64,000 nucleotides of DNA from Candidatus Scalindua japonica (lineage in GTDB: Bacteria > Planctomycetota > Brocadiia > Brocadiales > Scalinduaceae). Positions within the stretch are counted from its first letter, which is position 1. Each line of letters starts with the position of its first letter. The notes under the pieces were generated by a model that made no database searches, had not been told where the DNA came from, and saw only the letters and a program-made list of their open reading frames with translations. Below, one piece after another: positions 1 through 9,185 of the stretch. Position numbers and translations under genes: made by a program. The DNA lies in the NCBI RefSeq assembly GCF_002443295.1, contig NZ_BAOS01000003.1, forward strand, positions 1-64,000. The letters run 5' to 3'.

Positions 1-993
1 GTTGTCAGGGAAAACATTGAAGATATTCCTATTAATGATATTGGCAAAGTACTTCCGTTTAATGGTGACAATCTCGGTGAACTGGATACATTGAAAGTTA
101 GCGATGTTGCAACTGCTAATAATGAAATGAGAAACGCAATAGAAAAGAGGGTTGGAAATGCAGATAACATAACTGTTTATTATTCATGTTTCTTTAACCC
201 GAATCAAAAAAGGGATGAAGTTGTAATTAATTATCACTTTCTTTATGCATATGATCCTAAGACTGAAAAAGATGGACAACGGTTTAAAATAGCGTCTCAT
301 GTTTTTGACCGTGAAAGTATCAGTATCGTTTTTAACTGGGACAGGAATAATCCGAAAATCGAACCTCAACCAGATTCGGTATTATATGGCGCACATCTCC
401 CGGGTCAGACAATAACATTAAAAAGGAAGGACAACGGTGAGGAGCAGGCATGGTCTACAGGACGAGTTAAACTGAAGTGGAAAGATGTTGCAATTGTTAA
501 AAATGAGAAAATGGGTAAGTTCCATCCGGTTGTAGCCGTCGCATTGGGATCTCATGCTCCATATCCGGTATGGGGAAATTATGTTGTTGATCCGGGGAAG
601 ATGCTTCCATCATTGACGGAACCAGCAAGGGCGGGCAAAGGATTGATCCCGGTTTGCTATGAGAACAATAAGAGGAAACTTGAAGAAGTGTTTGAAAGTA
701 AAGATGTTAGTTTTTACAAATTAGCAGATTTAGAATTAGATTCTATTACCAGCACTTCAAAAAACAGTATTTTGGCATTCAGTGGTGATGTGGTAGACAT
801 CATTGGAGGAAATAATGCCAAGTTTCCACCGTTTACTAAACGTGAAACTGAAATAGACAAATATGTTAATGGTACTGCAGACGATCCGGTCCATATTTGG
901 GACCTCAATAAAGTAGATAAAACGGATGATACAAAGTTTGCTGATTTGGTTAATAAAATTGAAAAAAGTTTGACAGAAGGAATGGTAAGATAA
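1..993 (+). CDS. Vps62-like protein, 5'-truncated by window edge
   Basis: The frame is open from base 1, so the true start lies outside the window. At least 331 residues are visible. The core holds a stretch reading HPVVAVALGSHAPYPVWGNY, which resembles the 'hPvvyvA.gsHasyp..G.y' signature I associate with Vps62/DUF946-type proteins. No signal peptide or membrane span is visible in the part present. It is followed by a metallophosphoesterase pseudogene and a giant membrane protein on the same strand, so it may belong to that uncharacterised cluster. The family assignment rests on one motif and is tentative. The reading frame itself is convincing because of its length and normal codon use. Its biochemical role is unknown. 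Confidence 0.65.
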   Translation, partial: VVRENIEDIPINDIGKVLPFNGDNLGELDTLKVSDVATANNEMRNAIEKRVGNADNITVYYSCFFNPNQKRDEVVINYHFLYAYDPKTEKDGQRFKIASHVFDRESISIVFNWDRNNPKIEPQPDSVLYGAHLPGQTITLKRKDNGEEQAWSTGRVKLKWKDVAIVKNEKMGKFHPVVAVALGSHAPYPVWGNYVVDPGKMLPSLTEPARAGKGLIPVCYENNKRKLEEVFESKDVSFYKLADLELDSITSTSKNSILAFSGDVVDIIGGNNAKFPPFTKRETEIDKYVNGTADDPVHIWDLNKVDKTDDTKFADLVNKIEKSLTEGMVR

Positions 994-1052
994 TAAATCC
1001 ATGTTGATATTATTTTAAACTACCAGGTACAAAAAAATTAAGGAATTCAAAT

Positions 1053-1427
1053 ATGATAAAAGAAAAAGTGAAAATATTCCTGTCAGACTTACACGTTGGA
1101 GACGGATGACCTGCTGCTGATTTTACACCCTCAAAGGAAGATGTATTTACAAAAGTTTAAAATGAACTCTCCTCTTCCTATGGTAAAGGGAGTGTGTTAA
1201 TAATGCTTGGTGATATTTTCGACTTAATCGAATAGAAAGAGGATGATCCTGTAAAAGCTATCGATTTTGCTGTTAAGAAAGACGATGCATTTGTTACGGC
1301 ACTGAAAAACTGGCTGAGAAAAGGGAATAAGCTGTTTTAACTGAAGAAAAAAATGAATTTCCCTAAAAAGAAGAAACCCGTAGAAGAAGATCCCGCGTAT
1401 GCCGTTGATACTGATCTGTTTACATGA
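1053..1427 (+). pseudogene. Metallophosphoesterase remnant with four in-frame stops
   Basis: Reading from ATG 1053 in one unbroken frame gives a calcineurin-like phosphoesterase N-terminus. It has FLSDLHVGDG (metal-binding D-x-H motif) and, about 40 residues on, VLIMLGDIFDLIE (GD motif). Stops fall in the same frame at 1107 (TGA), 1158 (TAA), 1233 (TAG) and 1338 (TAA), with a terminal TGA at 1425. No frameshift is needed. The expected GNHD motif is absent. The sequence jumps from a 'GNKLF' segment to a lysine-rich tail (MNFPKKKKPVEED), which suggests an internal deletion as well. An intact ancestor probably sat between the Vps62-like gene and the large membrane protein. It is almost certainly non-functional now. 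Confidence 0.75.
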
Positions 1428-1492
1428 TAAACAAAAGGATAATTTACGTTAATCATTAAACTTAAAGTAAACTTTACCATTAAAAAATTATT

Positions 1493-2980
1493 ATGGATGA
1501 GAAAAAAGAGAGTAAATCTTCACTTCCACTTCCTGCCCTCCTGCTAATATCTGTTTTCATAGCTGGAGGTGTGGTCAAATACATTGCGCCTATGGATTCA
1601 ATGCGTCCTTCACATAATAGAAGAAATGTGGAAACACAATTTGGTGATGAAAGAGTGTTGTCCCGTATGTGGCAAGATCCTTTGCAGACGGTTGATCAAT
1701 ATATAAAGAGACAAAAAAAGGAAGAGAGAATAGCTGTTAATAACCCTCAACCGTTAGGTTTCAAGGAAAGTCCATTATTAATTTTACCGGTATTTACCGG
1801 GTCAGGTAATAGTGCTGAAGATTCTGAAGTGAGGTTGCGTAGCCGGTACGCTCTGCTTTCAGCACTTCACACAGCAGGGTATAAGTCAAAAAATGCATCT
1901 CATATTGGGGCCTTTAATCTCAAAGAGTTCAGAGAACTATATCTGAGGGAAAAATATAAGGATGATTGGTCACGTTATGATCAGGATGCCTTTATTCCTT
2001 TTGAGTGGTTTGTCCCAGACCCTTTTATGGTTACAAGTTTTGTGGGAAAACAGAATAAAAAATTAACTGAATACAAAAGCATATTAGTTATCTGGTTAAG
2101 TGAGAGGTATTTTAATGATGAAATAATCTGCCAATTAAAATATCTGCATGATTATTTATTTAATTTATTTAAATGCAAAGAAGATGATGAGCTATGTTTT
2201 AAGATTATTGGCCCTACCAATTCCACACTGCTTGAAAAAATGTTATCTGAAGCGGAAAAAGGCTCATTGTTCATGACAAGTTGTGATATCTCAAATTGGA
2301 AACACTTATTGAAATTTATCAAGAATGACAAAAAAGTATTAAGGAGAGAACTGCTTATATCTAAATTGAATTATTACCCGTATGAAAAGATAAAAAACAT
2401 TGATGATGTAAATCAATTAGACGATAAGATGAAGAATAATATCCTAGATGCATTTAATGAAATTAAGGACGACTTGTCATTTTATAAGAACAACAAGGAT
2501 GAAATTGATAATACGAGTATTATGCATAAGTCTTCGATACAAGATAAATTTAAAAAACTTAAAGCTGATAAAATATTAGATAAATCGGGAAAACTGTTAA
2601 TAGAAAAAGATGATTTGACAAATCCTCAAAAATGGGATATTGAACGATTCAATGTGGCAATCTTAAAGCAACTTTATGAACAAAAGGGTAAAACTATGCA
2701 TATGTACTCTCCCTGGTCAACTGCTGAACCATTTTTTATGTCTAATAGCGATTTTCGAGAAAAAAAAGTGGGAGGATCTCAAGAGATCGTGGAAATTATG
2801 AGAGATCCTTCTTTAATTTTAGAAGGTAATATTGACTGGGAGTCATTATTAGACAAGATTAAAAAAGGTTCAAATAAAATAGAAAATAATACTCTTAATA
2901 GAGGAATGAAAATATTGGAATCTAAACTGAATGCCGATCAGTTAGAAAATATTAAAAAGAAAAAAATACAAACGAATTAG
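1493..2980 (+). CDS. Receptor-like membrane-anchored protein, N-terminal part
   Basis: This encodes 495 residues from ATG 1493. A cytosolic charged N-tip is followed by one membrane anchor (about residues 11-30, LPALLLISVFIAGG). A large soluble region follows, with LLILPVFTGSG near residue 97 and SILVIWLSERYF near 197. I do not recognise a named domain; the alternating hydrophobic strands suggest a Rossmann or periplasmic-binding-like fold. The frame ends just after an A7 run (2960-2966). The -1 frame continues without a stop into the next coding region, which has no ribosome-binding site of its own. I therefore regard both as one protein of about 1,415 residues. A segment near residue 315 (NNILDAFNEIKDDLSFYK) recurs downstream of the shift as QNIVKAFNNIKDNLAFYK. 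Confidence 0.65.
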   Translation: MDEKKESKSSLPLPALLLISVFIAGGVVKYIAPMDSMRPSHNRRNVETQFGDERVLSRMWQDPLQTVDQYIKRQKKEERIAVNNPQPLGFKESPLLILPVFTGSGNSAEDSEVRLRSRYALLSALHTAGYKSKNASHIGAFNLKEFRELYLREKYKDDWSRYDQDAFIPFEWFVPDPFMVTSFVGKQNKKLTEYKSILVIWLSERYFNDEIICQLKYLHDYLFNLFKCKEDDELCFKIIGPTNSTLLEKMLSEAEKGSLFMTSCDISNWKHLLKFIKNDKKVLRRELLISKLNYYPYEKIKNIDDVNQLDDKMKNNILDAFNEIKDDLSFYKNNKDEIDNTSIMHKSSIQDKFKKLKADKILDKSGKLLIEKDDLTNPQKWDIERFNVAILKQLYEQKGKTMHMYSPWSTAEPFFMSNSDFREKKVGGSQEIVEIMRDPSLILEGNIDWESLLDKIKKGSNKIENNTLNRGMKILESKLNADQLENIKKKKIQTN

Positions 2981-3114
2981 GATTTGAAACGAAACAGAAT
3001 ATAGTAAAAGCGTTTAATAATATTAAGGATAATTTAGCATTTTATAAAGAAGTAATTGCTGGAAATGGTATTGAAATACTTGAAATAAAAGAGGCGTATG
3101 ATGATATTATCGGA

Positions 3115-5745
3115 TTGTTTGATAAAGCTGGAAATTTAGAGAAAGCAGAGTCTGATTTAACAGATTTAGAAAAAAAGAAAATTGTATGGTTTAATATTGC
3201 TGCTTTGAATCAACTTTTTCCTAATATTTTGTCAAAGAGTTTAAAGTCTAAAAATAATTATTTAGATGTTTTATCATCAGCAGATATCTCTTTTAATAGA
3301 ACGATCCATATAGATCGGTGTCTGACGGATTCATTGGTAGTGGAGTTACGCAAAAGAGGTGTAGATATGTCCAATGAGGGAACTGATCATATAGTGCTTA
3401 TCGGTGAGTGGGACTCCTTTTATGGCAGGGCTTTGCCAATGTCATTTGCTCTGTCCATTGAAAAATACCGTATGAAATCTTCAAAGAGAAAGAAAAAATT
3501 GATTGATAAAAGATTGTTTCCGAAGCGGATTCATAGATTGGCTTATATGTATGGAATAGATGGAATATTGCCTGGTGATGAAGGGGATTCAATTAATCCT
3601 GTTGTGGATAAACCAGACAAAATATTACAAAAAGAAAACAGATCTCATAAAGGTTATTACAAACCAGAGTTTAAACAACCTTTGGGTAAAGCCCAGTACG
3701 ACTATATACGCCGTCTGGTAAAAAGGATTAGGCGATTACCGTTTAGTGGTTATGAAGAGACTGAGTCAATGACGTCGAATTATAATGCTGAAATTCGCGC
3801 AATCGGTGTGTTGGGTGGTGATATTTATGATAAACTTCTGATCTTTAGGGCTTTGCGTCCTGAATATCCAAATGCTATATTCTTTACTAACGATCTGGAT
3901 GCACGTCTTTTTCACGAGACCGAGTTAAAGTGGACACGAAATCTTATCGTAGCTTCAAGTTACGGCCTTCAATTACATCCGGAATTGCAAAAGGATATTC
4001 CTCCGTTTCGCTACAGTTATCAGAGTTCACTGTTTGCAGCAACTTTGCAAGTATTGGGTATCAGAGACATTAACCTGGAGAGAGAGAAACCACATAACAT
4101 TCTTCCAAGAATATTTGAAATTGGAAGAAATGGGCCTTATGATTTAACTCCATTTTCGAATCTGAAAGAGGATCAGGCTGTTCCTTTGCATCCCAAACAT
4201 TATGTACAATGGCAAAGTAAAGTATTCAATAGGGGATTTTGGTTGTATATTTTTCTTACGGTTGTTTTTCCATGTCTCATGTTTATGGTTTTAATTTCTA
4301 TAAAATTAAAGGAGATTAAATATTTAGTATCCGATTTATACAAAAAAAAGAAACAGTTACCAGCTTTAAACCATAATAATTCTTTAAAGATAAAAATATT
4401 GCAAATGTTTAGTAAGGTTATCAAGAACTTTAACAAATTAACATTCGAGGGAAATAAACAAATAAGAGTTTTGCAAATGTTTAGTAAAGTTATCGAGAAC
4501 TTTAACAAATTAACATTCGAGGGAATTAAAAAAGAAAGAGTTTTCTGGTCATTTGTTTTATCCATTCCATGTTTGATTTCCTTTATAGCTCTATCGTCTA
4601 TTATTTATTTAGATTTCCGGTGCGGAGAGGGTGAACCTCTGACATTTTTAGATGGCATCAGTATTTGGCCTGCTGTATTGATTCGTTTATTTTGTGGGGT
4701 TCTCGCAATATACTTTATTTTATTATCCAATTATAATTTTATCCACAGTGAAGGTGTCATAGATAATCATTATAGCCAAAGAAATGCTGATGACATCTCA
4801 GTTGCATGGCATAAGTACAGAATTAAAGAGGGTGGTGTTAAGAAATGTATGGGCTATGCCGTATTTTTTGCATTAGTCTATTTATGTGTAGTACTTGTAG
4901 TCTTGATTATATTTGGATGGCCTCCTGTCCCTTTTCGTGGAAGCTTAAGCTTTTATACGGATAGCTTTATACTGGGGTTCAGTTTGTTGCTTATGAGTCT
5001 CCTCGCATGGTTTGTATTTAATAGAGTCTATTATTGTAGAAATTTCTTTTCTGACATAGATGATTCACATAAAGACAATTTTGTATCGAATAATGATAAA
5101 AGTTGTTCTATCCGTAAAATTATTGGTAAGGGTAAATGTGTCAGGAAAGATAATGATTGTCAGAAAGAAGTTAGCTCATGTCTGCAAAAATATGATACGA
5201 ATCTGACTGAAAAAATTCAAGCAGAATATTCAAAAATCTGGGTTATAGCTAAAAGAACTGAAGCGATTGGGAAAATGATACTTTATTCTTTTATTGTTTT
5301 TGCGATCCTTTTGATTTCCCGAAACCAGTTTTTCGATTGTTGGACGTGGCCAATTCCATTAATATTTGTTATCGGTACTTCAATTTGCATAGGAATCTAC
5401 TACTCATTTATACTATTCTATTCTGCAAATAATATTCGTAAACAGACAATAACCCGTCTTTACCAAATTAGGTTACAATTAATGGGTATTCAAATTCCAT
5501 CTATAAAAAAGAATGATCGTAAGAAAATGAGGAACGAACAAAGGTTGATTAATGACGATATATCGAAGTTGACCGAACGAAAAACAAAGTACATAGAATG
5601 CATGATTAACGATATCAAGGATTTAAAAGATGGAGCGTTTACACCGCTTGGTCGTAACCATCTGCTCATTGCAGTGTTAACACCTTTGGGTGGAATAGGC
5701 TCTCTTGCAATACTACCACATTTGATACAATTGTTTGGTAAATAG
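3115..5745 (+). CDS. Receptor-like membrane protein, C-terminal part (probable -1 frame continuation)
   Basis: The frame is open from 2956, so the nominal TTG start at 3115 is only the first permitted codon. No Shine-Dalgarno precedes it. The soluble part contains HIVLIGEWDSFYGRALP, then IRAIGVLGGDIYDKLLIFRA and NAIFFTNDLDARLFH. These motifs look like a periplasmic-binding or receptor-like fold. The C-terminal 500 residues carry about seven or eight hydrophobic segments (for example near residues 375, 480, 520, 580, 625 and 720, plus a pair near 740-760), separated by charged loops and a coiled-coil stretch. Residues about 429-476 are two near-identical 24-residue repeats. Function unknown; a ligand-sensing membrane protein is an inference. 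Confidence 0.7.
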   Translation: MFDKAGNLEKAESDLTDLEKKKIVWFNIAALNQLFPNILSKSLKSKNNYLDVLSSADISFNRTIHIDRCLTDSLVVELRKRGVDMSNEGTDHIVLIGEWDSFYGRALPMSFALSIEKYRMKSSKRKKKLIDKRLFPKRIHRLAYMYGIDGILPGDEGDSINPVVDKPDKILQKENRSHKGYYKPEFKQPLGKAQYDYIRRLVKRIRRLPFSGYEETESMTSNYNAEIRAIGVLGGDIYDKLLIFRALRPEYPNAIFFTNDLDARLFHETELKWTRNLIVASSYGLQLHPELQKDIPPFRYSYQSSLFAATLQVLGIRDINLEREKPHNILPRIFEIGRNGPYDLTPFSNLKEDQAVPLHPKHYVQWQSKVFNRGFWLYIFLTVVFPCLMFMVLISIKLKEIKYLVSDLYKKKKQLPALNHNNSLKIKILQMFSKVIKNFNKLTFEGNKQIRVLQMFSKVIENFNKLTFEGIKKERVFWSFVLSIPCLISFIALSSIIYLDFRCGEGEPLTFLDGISIWPAVLIRLFCGVLAIYFILLSNYNFIHSEGVIDNHYSQRNADDISVAWHKYRIKEGGVKKCMGYAVFFALVYLCVVLVVLIIFGWPPVPFRGSLSFYTDSFILGFSLLLMSLLAWFVFNRVYYCRNFFSDIDDSHKDNFVSNNDKSCSIRKIIGKGKCVRKDNDCQKEVSSCLQKYDTNLTEKIQAEYSKIWVIAKRTEAIGKMILYSFIVFAILLISRNQFFDCWTWPIPLIFVIGTSICIGIYYSFILFYSANNIRKQTITRLYQIRLQLMGIQIPSIKKNDRKKMRNEQRLINDDISKLTERKTKYIECMINDIKDLKDGAFTPLGRNHLLIAVLTPLGGIGSLAILPHLIQLFGK
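4399..4542 (+). repeat. Two tandem 72-bp copies inside the membrane protein
   Basis: The unit beginning TTGCAAATGTTTAGTAA occurs at 4399-4470 and again at 4471-4542 with only a few substitutions. Each copy encodes one 24-residue block (LQMFSKVI-NFNKLTFEG...). The length is a multiple of three, so the frame is kept. The block is amphipathic and lies in a cytosolic-looking loop after the first C-terminal membrane segment. The high nucleotide identity indicates a recent duplication. Confidence 0.9.
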
Positions 5746-5946
5746 GTAATTTAATTATATCGGAAATTACATTTTAACTGCTTATATTGCAAGAATATAC
5801 AATTTTGTATAAATGTTGTATGGCCCGTTTTATAAACGTGCCTCTCCAGAATGCCAATTTTTGATAGTAATATTATAACAGATCGTTATAAACCGTTGAT
5901 GACTTGTGATAACCTTATGTTGAGCCAATCTCTGTTTCCTCTAAAA

Positions 5947-8433
5947 TCACTGCTTTGAGATTAACTCTCCTAATGAGGAAAAAATATTTTGTAGCACGTC
6001 TTTTTCTGGAAGAGGGATCTTCAGATATTTCTGTCCCGTCTTTTCATCACTTTCAATCAAGGCACCTCTCTTTTTGCTTTTAGTATCTACCGGTACCTCA
6101 ATAGCATTACTGAGATTAGTTAAAAGTTGAGCGCCAGCTTTCAGAAGGTTACTCAACTGTTCAGATTTTTCAACTCCGGTTTCGGTAGGGGGGGCAGTTT
6201 TTTTGGCAGGTTCTTCATTTTTTTCTTTTAACTCCGCGGCTATTTCATCACTCTCTTCTTCCCGTTTTTCCTGTTTTTCAATAGCAGGGTCAGATTTTTC
6301 CAATGTTTCTGTTACGGTTTCTACTGTTTTTACAAATCTGCTTACCTGTGATTCTCCAACCATTACTACGTCTTCTCCTTCGGAATCGAGCACTCCGGCA
6401 AAAAGTGACTTTTTAAACTTTAAGAGTTCCAATATCCTTGCTTCAATAGACTCAGATGAGATGAAGTTTATTACACGTACGCTTCTTTTCTGACCCAGTC
6501 TGTGTACGCGTCCAATTCTCTGTTCCAGGATTGCGGGGTTCCAGGGAATGTCCATGTTGATCACAATAGAACCACTCTGCAGGTTTAAACCGACCCCTCC
6601 AGCATCAGTCGACAAGAAAACCATGCACTCAGGGTCTTCCTTAAACTGGGTCATCAGTTCCTTTCTCTGCTTTGAGGGGACATTCCCGTTCAGATGCACG
6701 TATTTAATGCCGTTTCTTGCAAGAACATGTTCAACTAATTCAGTCATTCTAAGCCACTGGCTGAAGATAACGGCTTTTTCATTGCCATCAATAATAAGTT
6801 CTTTTAGAATGACTTCAAGTTCATCAATCTTTGGGCCATGAATAGTCTTTTTATCAATCAGATAGGTATTGTCTGCTGCCATACGCATAAAATTAAGAGC
6901 AATCAGTAACCGTCTCTGGTCTGCTTCACACAGAAATTTATAACGTCGCCACTTTGCCACCAATCTAACCACAATATCATAATTTTCATCATGGATAACG
7001 TACTGCTCTTTTGTCATTGGAACAAAGAAGTTCTTGTCAATCCGTTCCGGAAGTTGTTTTAATACTTCATCTTTTTTTCTTCTTATCAGCACATTACCCA
7101 ATGAATTCCTGATAGATTTAAGGTCCTTATATCCAATAACTTTGCCTCCCTCATCTACTATCCTGTGCATCTGGACGAACCGGTATAGTGGGCCAAGATG
7201 GTGTCTGTCAATAAGCTCCATGATAGAGTGCAGCTCTTCAATTTTGTTTTCAATGGGTGTTCCGGTAAGTACTATAGCAAATGTTGAATCCAACTGTTTT
7301 ACATATTTTGCGGTCCGTGTCTTCCAGTTCTTTATTCTCTGGGCTTCATCGAGGATGATAAGGTCCGGAGACCAATTCCTTATATATTCAATATCTCTGA
7401 AGATAAGCTCATAATTAACAAGTTTGTAGAAGGACTCATTAAGATATAACTGTCGTCTGTGATGGTTGAGTCCTTCAATTACACAGGAAGTCCTATTACA
7501 GAATTTTTCTATCTCTCCATTCCACTGATGTTTTAATGACGTTGGAGAAACTATTAATACTTTTTTGATATTAAAGAGCTTTGCCATCAACTCGGCTGCA
7601 GTAAGCGCCTGGATTGTCTTTCCCAAACCCATATCGTCGCCAATTAAGCATCTCCCTGCCTTAACCGCAAACAAAGCACCTTCCTTCTGGTATGGATATA
7701 ACTCTGTTTTTAATATATTTTTGAATAAAGGGCTTTTAATCCCTTGCTTTAGCTTTTTTTTGATAACGTTTTCTCTGTGTGCGGTATCCTGGTGTTCGGC
7801 CACAAAAGACATGACATCATCATAGCATCGTACTTCATGTTTATTGTTTTTAGGAATAGCATTAAACAGTTGAGGAAAATTGAGAATTTGCTCATCTTTC
7901 AGCACATTGTACGTGTTAAAAAATTTTTTCATTAACTTCGACAGGCTTGATGGAATATCTTTTCCTTGACGTAACCTTATCTCACGCTTGAGCCCATAAT
8001 GCAGGTATATTTCAGAAAATGGGAGAGCATGTGTTTCTGCAAAAGCTTTTTTAGCGCCTCTTTTTTTCTTTAGCTTAAATAGGGTAAATTCGATGTGTTT
8101 ACATGTGCCAAGGTTGTTAATACTATAATCAGGGCATGAGCAGAAATTATCACTTGGCTTGTCTCCACGAATTGAAATCTTATATGTTTTTTCAGTTTCC
8201 GGATTTGTTACTAGAAACTCAGAAAATATGGAATGGTTGCCTGCATTTTTCAGTTTGAATTTCTGCTGTTCTGCAAACTGTTTTCTGAGAAGCCGTTGCC
8301 ACTCTTCCAGTCCAATATCCTCTGGTTTATGTGTCTTTGACACCTTTAATTTAATAGGTCTCTTTTTCTGGTTTTTTTTGATTTTTGTGCTTCGTCTCTT
8401 TTTGGCGGATTTGTCTCCAATTGTACTTTTCAT
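5947..8433 (-). CDS. SNF2-family helicase with N-terminal SWIM zinc finger
   Basis: This is an 828-residue DNA-dependent ATPase/translocase. A lysine-rich N-terminus leads to a SWIM finger (C98-x-C100...C111-x-H113). The SNF2 core follows: Walker A GDDMGLGKT (about 265-273), LIVSPTSLKHQW, the Walker B-type DEAQ (362-365), LTGTPIENK (about 389), and helicase motifs V/VI ending in IEQRIGRVHRLGQKR-like residues (ILEQRIGRVHRLGQ). After the core comes a Glu/Lys-rich coiled-coil tail of about 150 residues, which is unusual for the family. It lies convergent to the upstream giant gene and 154 bases from the release-factor-like gene. The role is probably in nucleoprotein remodelling or repair; the substrate cannot be told from sequence. 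Confidence 0.93.
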   Translation of the reverse strand: MKSTIGDKSAKKRRSTKIKKNQKKRPIKLKVSKTHKPEDIGLEEWQRLLRKQFAEQQKFKLKNAGNHSIFSEFLVTNPETEKTYKISIRGDKPSDNFCSCPDYSINNLGTCKHIEFTLFKLKKKRGAKKAFAETHALPFSEIYLHYGLKREIRLRQGKDIPSSLSKLMKKFFNTYNVLKDEQILNFPQLFNAIPKNNKHEVRCYDDVMSFVAEHQDTAHRENVIKKKLKQGIKSPLFKNILKTELYPYQKEGALFAVKAGRCLIGDDMGLGKTIQALTAAELMAKLFNIKKVLIVSPTSLKHQWNGEIEKFCNRTSCVIEGLNHHRRQLYLNESFYKLVNYELIFRDIEYIRNWSPDLIILDEAQRIKNWKTRTAKYVKQLDSTFAIVLTGTPIENKIEELHSIMELIDRHHLGPLYRFVQMHRIVDEGGKVIGYKDLKSIRNSLGNVLIRRKKDEVLKQLPERIDKNFFVPMTKEQYVIHDENYDIVVRLVAKWRRYKFLCEADQRRLLIALNFMRMAADNTYLIDKKTIHGPKIDELEVILKELIIDGNEKAVIFSQWLRMTELVEHVLARNGIKYVHLNGNVPSKQRKELMTQFKEDPECMVFLSTDAGGVGLNLQSGSIVINMDIPWNPAILEQRIGRVHRLGQKRSVRVINFISSESIEARILELLKFKKSLFAGVLDSEGEDVVMVGESQVSRFVKTVETVTETLEKSDPAIEKQEKREEESDEIAAELKEKNEEPAKKTAPPTETGVEKSEQLSNLLKAGAQLLTNLSNAIEVPVDTKSKKRGALIESDEKTGQKYLKIPLPEKDVLQNIFSSLGELISKQ

Positions 8434-8587
8434 GATGAAAAAAAACTACTCCCTCTAAATGTTTAGAATGGTCTCTTGAAATTGACTTATCTGTTGTAAG
8501 CTTTGCAAATTAGCTGTCTACTAATAGCATTATAATTAAACACCAGTGAATGTCAATGTAACGGTGATTAACGGTGGGTTGCCTTTC

Positions 8588-8989
8588 TTATATCTCATCT
8601 GCTTTTTCTTGTTTTTCTTGATCAGGTTTAACTGGAGCAGATTTCTCTTTTGCACGTTTTCTGTTTTTTCTCTTTTGTCTCCTGATCTTCTCAATGCGTT
8701 TTTTCTCTTCTCTGGTAAATCCATTCTGTAAACGCTCTATCTGATCTAAGAGTGTACGGCGCGCGAAAAATCTATTGAGAGCTTGAGACCGCTCTCTCTG
8801 GTATTTAACAGTAATATCTGTTGGGATGTGACGAAGGCATACACAGGACGATGTTTTGTTTACTTTCTGTCCTCCAGGCCCTGAGGAACGAATAAATCGT
8901 TCTTCAAGATCATTTTCACTGACATTCAGTTCCCGCATTCTGTCAAGGAGGGCTTTTTCCTTTTTTTCAGATATGTTAAATATAGACAT
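8588..8989 (-). CDS. Release-factor-like peptidyl-tRNA hydrolase (GGQ domain protein)
   Basis: It encodes 133 residues from ATG 8989 (MSIFNISEKK). A longer frame to 9079 would add 30 unconserved residues. The class I release-factor catalytic domain is present, with RSSGPGGQKVNKTSS placing the GGQ at residues 39-41. It is followed by a very basic Arg/Lys-rich tail typical of ribosome-binding ArfB/RF-like proteins. The codon-recognition domain of RF1/RF2 is absent. By family, such proteins hydrolyse peptidyl-tRNA on stalled ribosomes or act as RF-like rescue factors. Which of these applies here is not decidable. It is a single gene, with no operon partner closer than 150 bases. Confidence 0.88.
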   Translation of the reverse strand: MSIFNISEKKEKALLDRMRELNVSENDLEERFIRSSGPGGQKVNKTSSCVCLRHIPTDITVKYQRERSQALNRFFARRTLLDQIERLQNGFTREEKKRIEKIRRQKRKNRKRAKEKSAPVKPDQEKQEKADEI

Positions 8990-9185
8990 AATATATTTCG
9001 TTGCTATTTGTTGTTTAAAAGAGTATATCAGATTAAATAGAAATTTGCTATGTAACAACCTGCATGAAAAGGTATGCATTTAAGTACGGTAAAAATCATG
9101 TAATTGATTATACTGACTGGAAAGAGATGTTCAATAAACTATGTGTCTGAACTTATTATTGTAAAATAAGCAAAAGGGGGTAAAC

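Noticed and set aside
1053-1427. Reassigned stop codons or selenocysteine use
   Set aside because: All neighbouring genes use TAA, TAG and TGA normally as stops, and all three occur inside the fragment, so no single recoding explains it.
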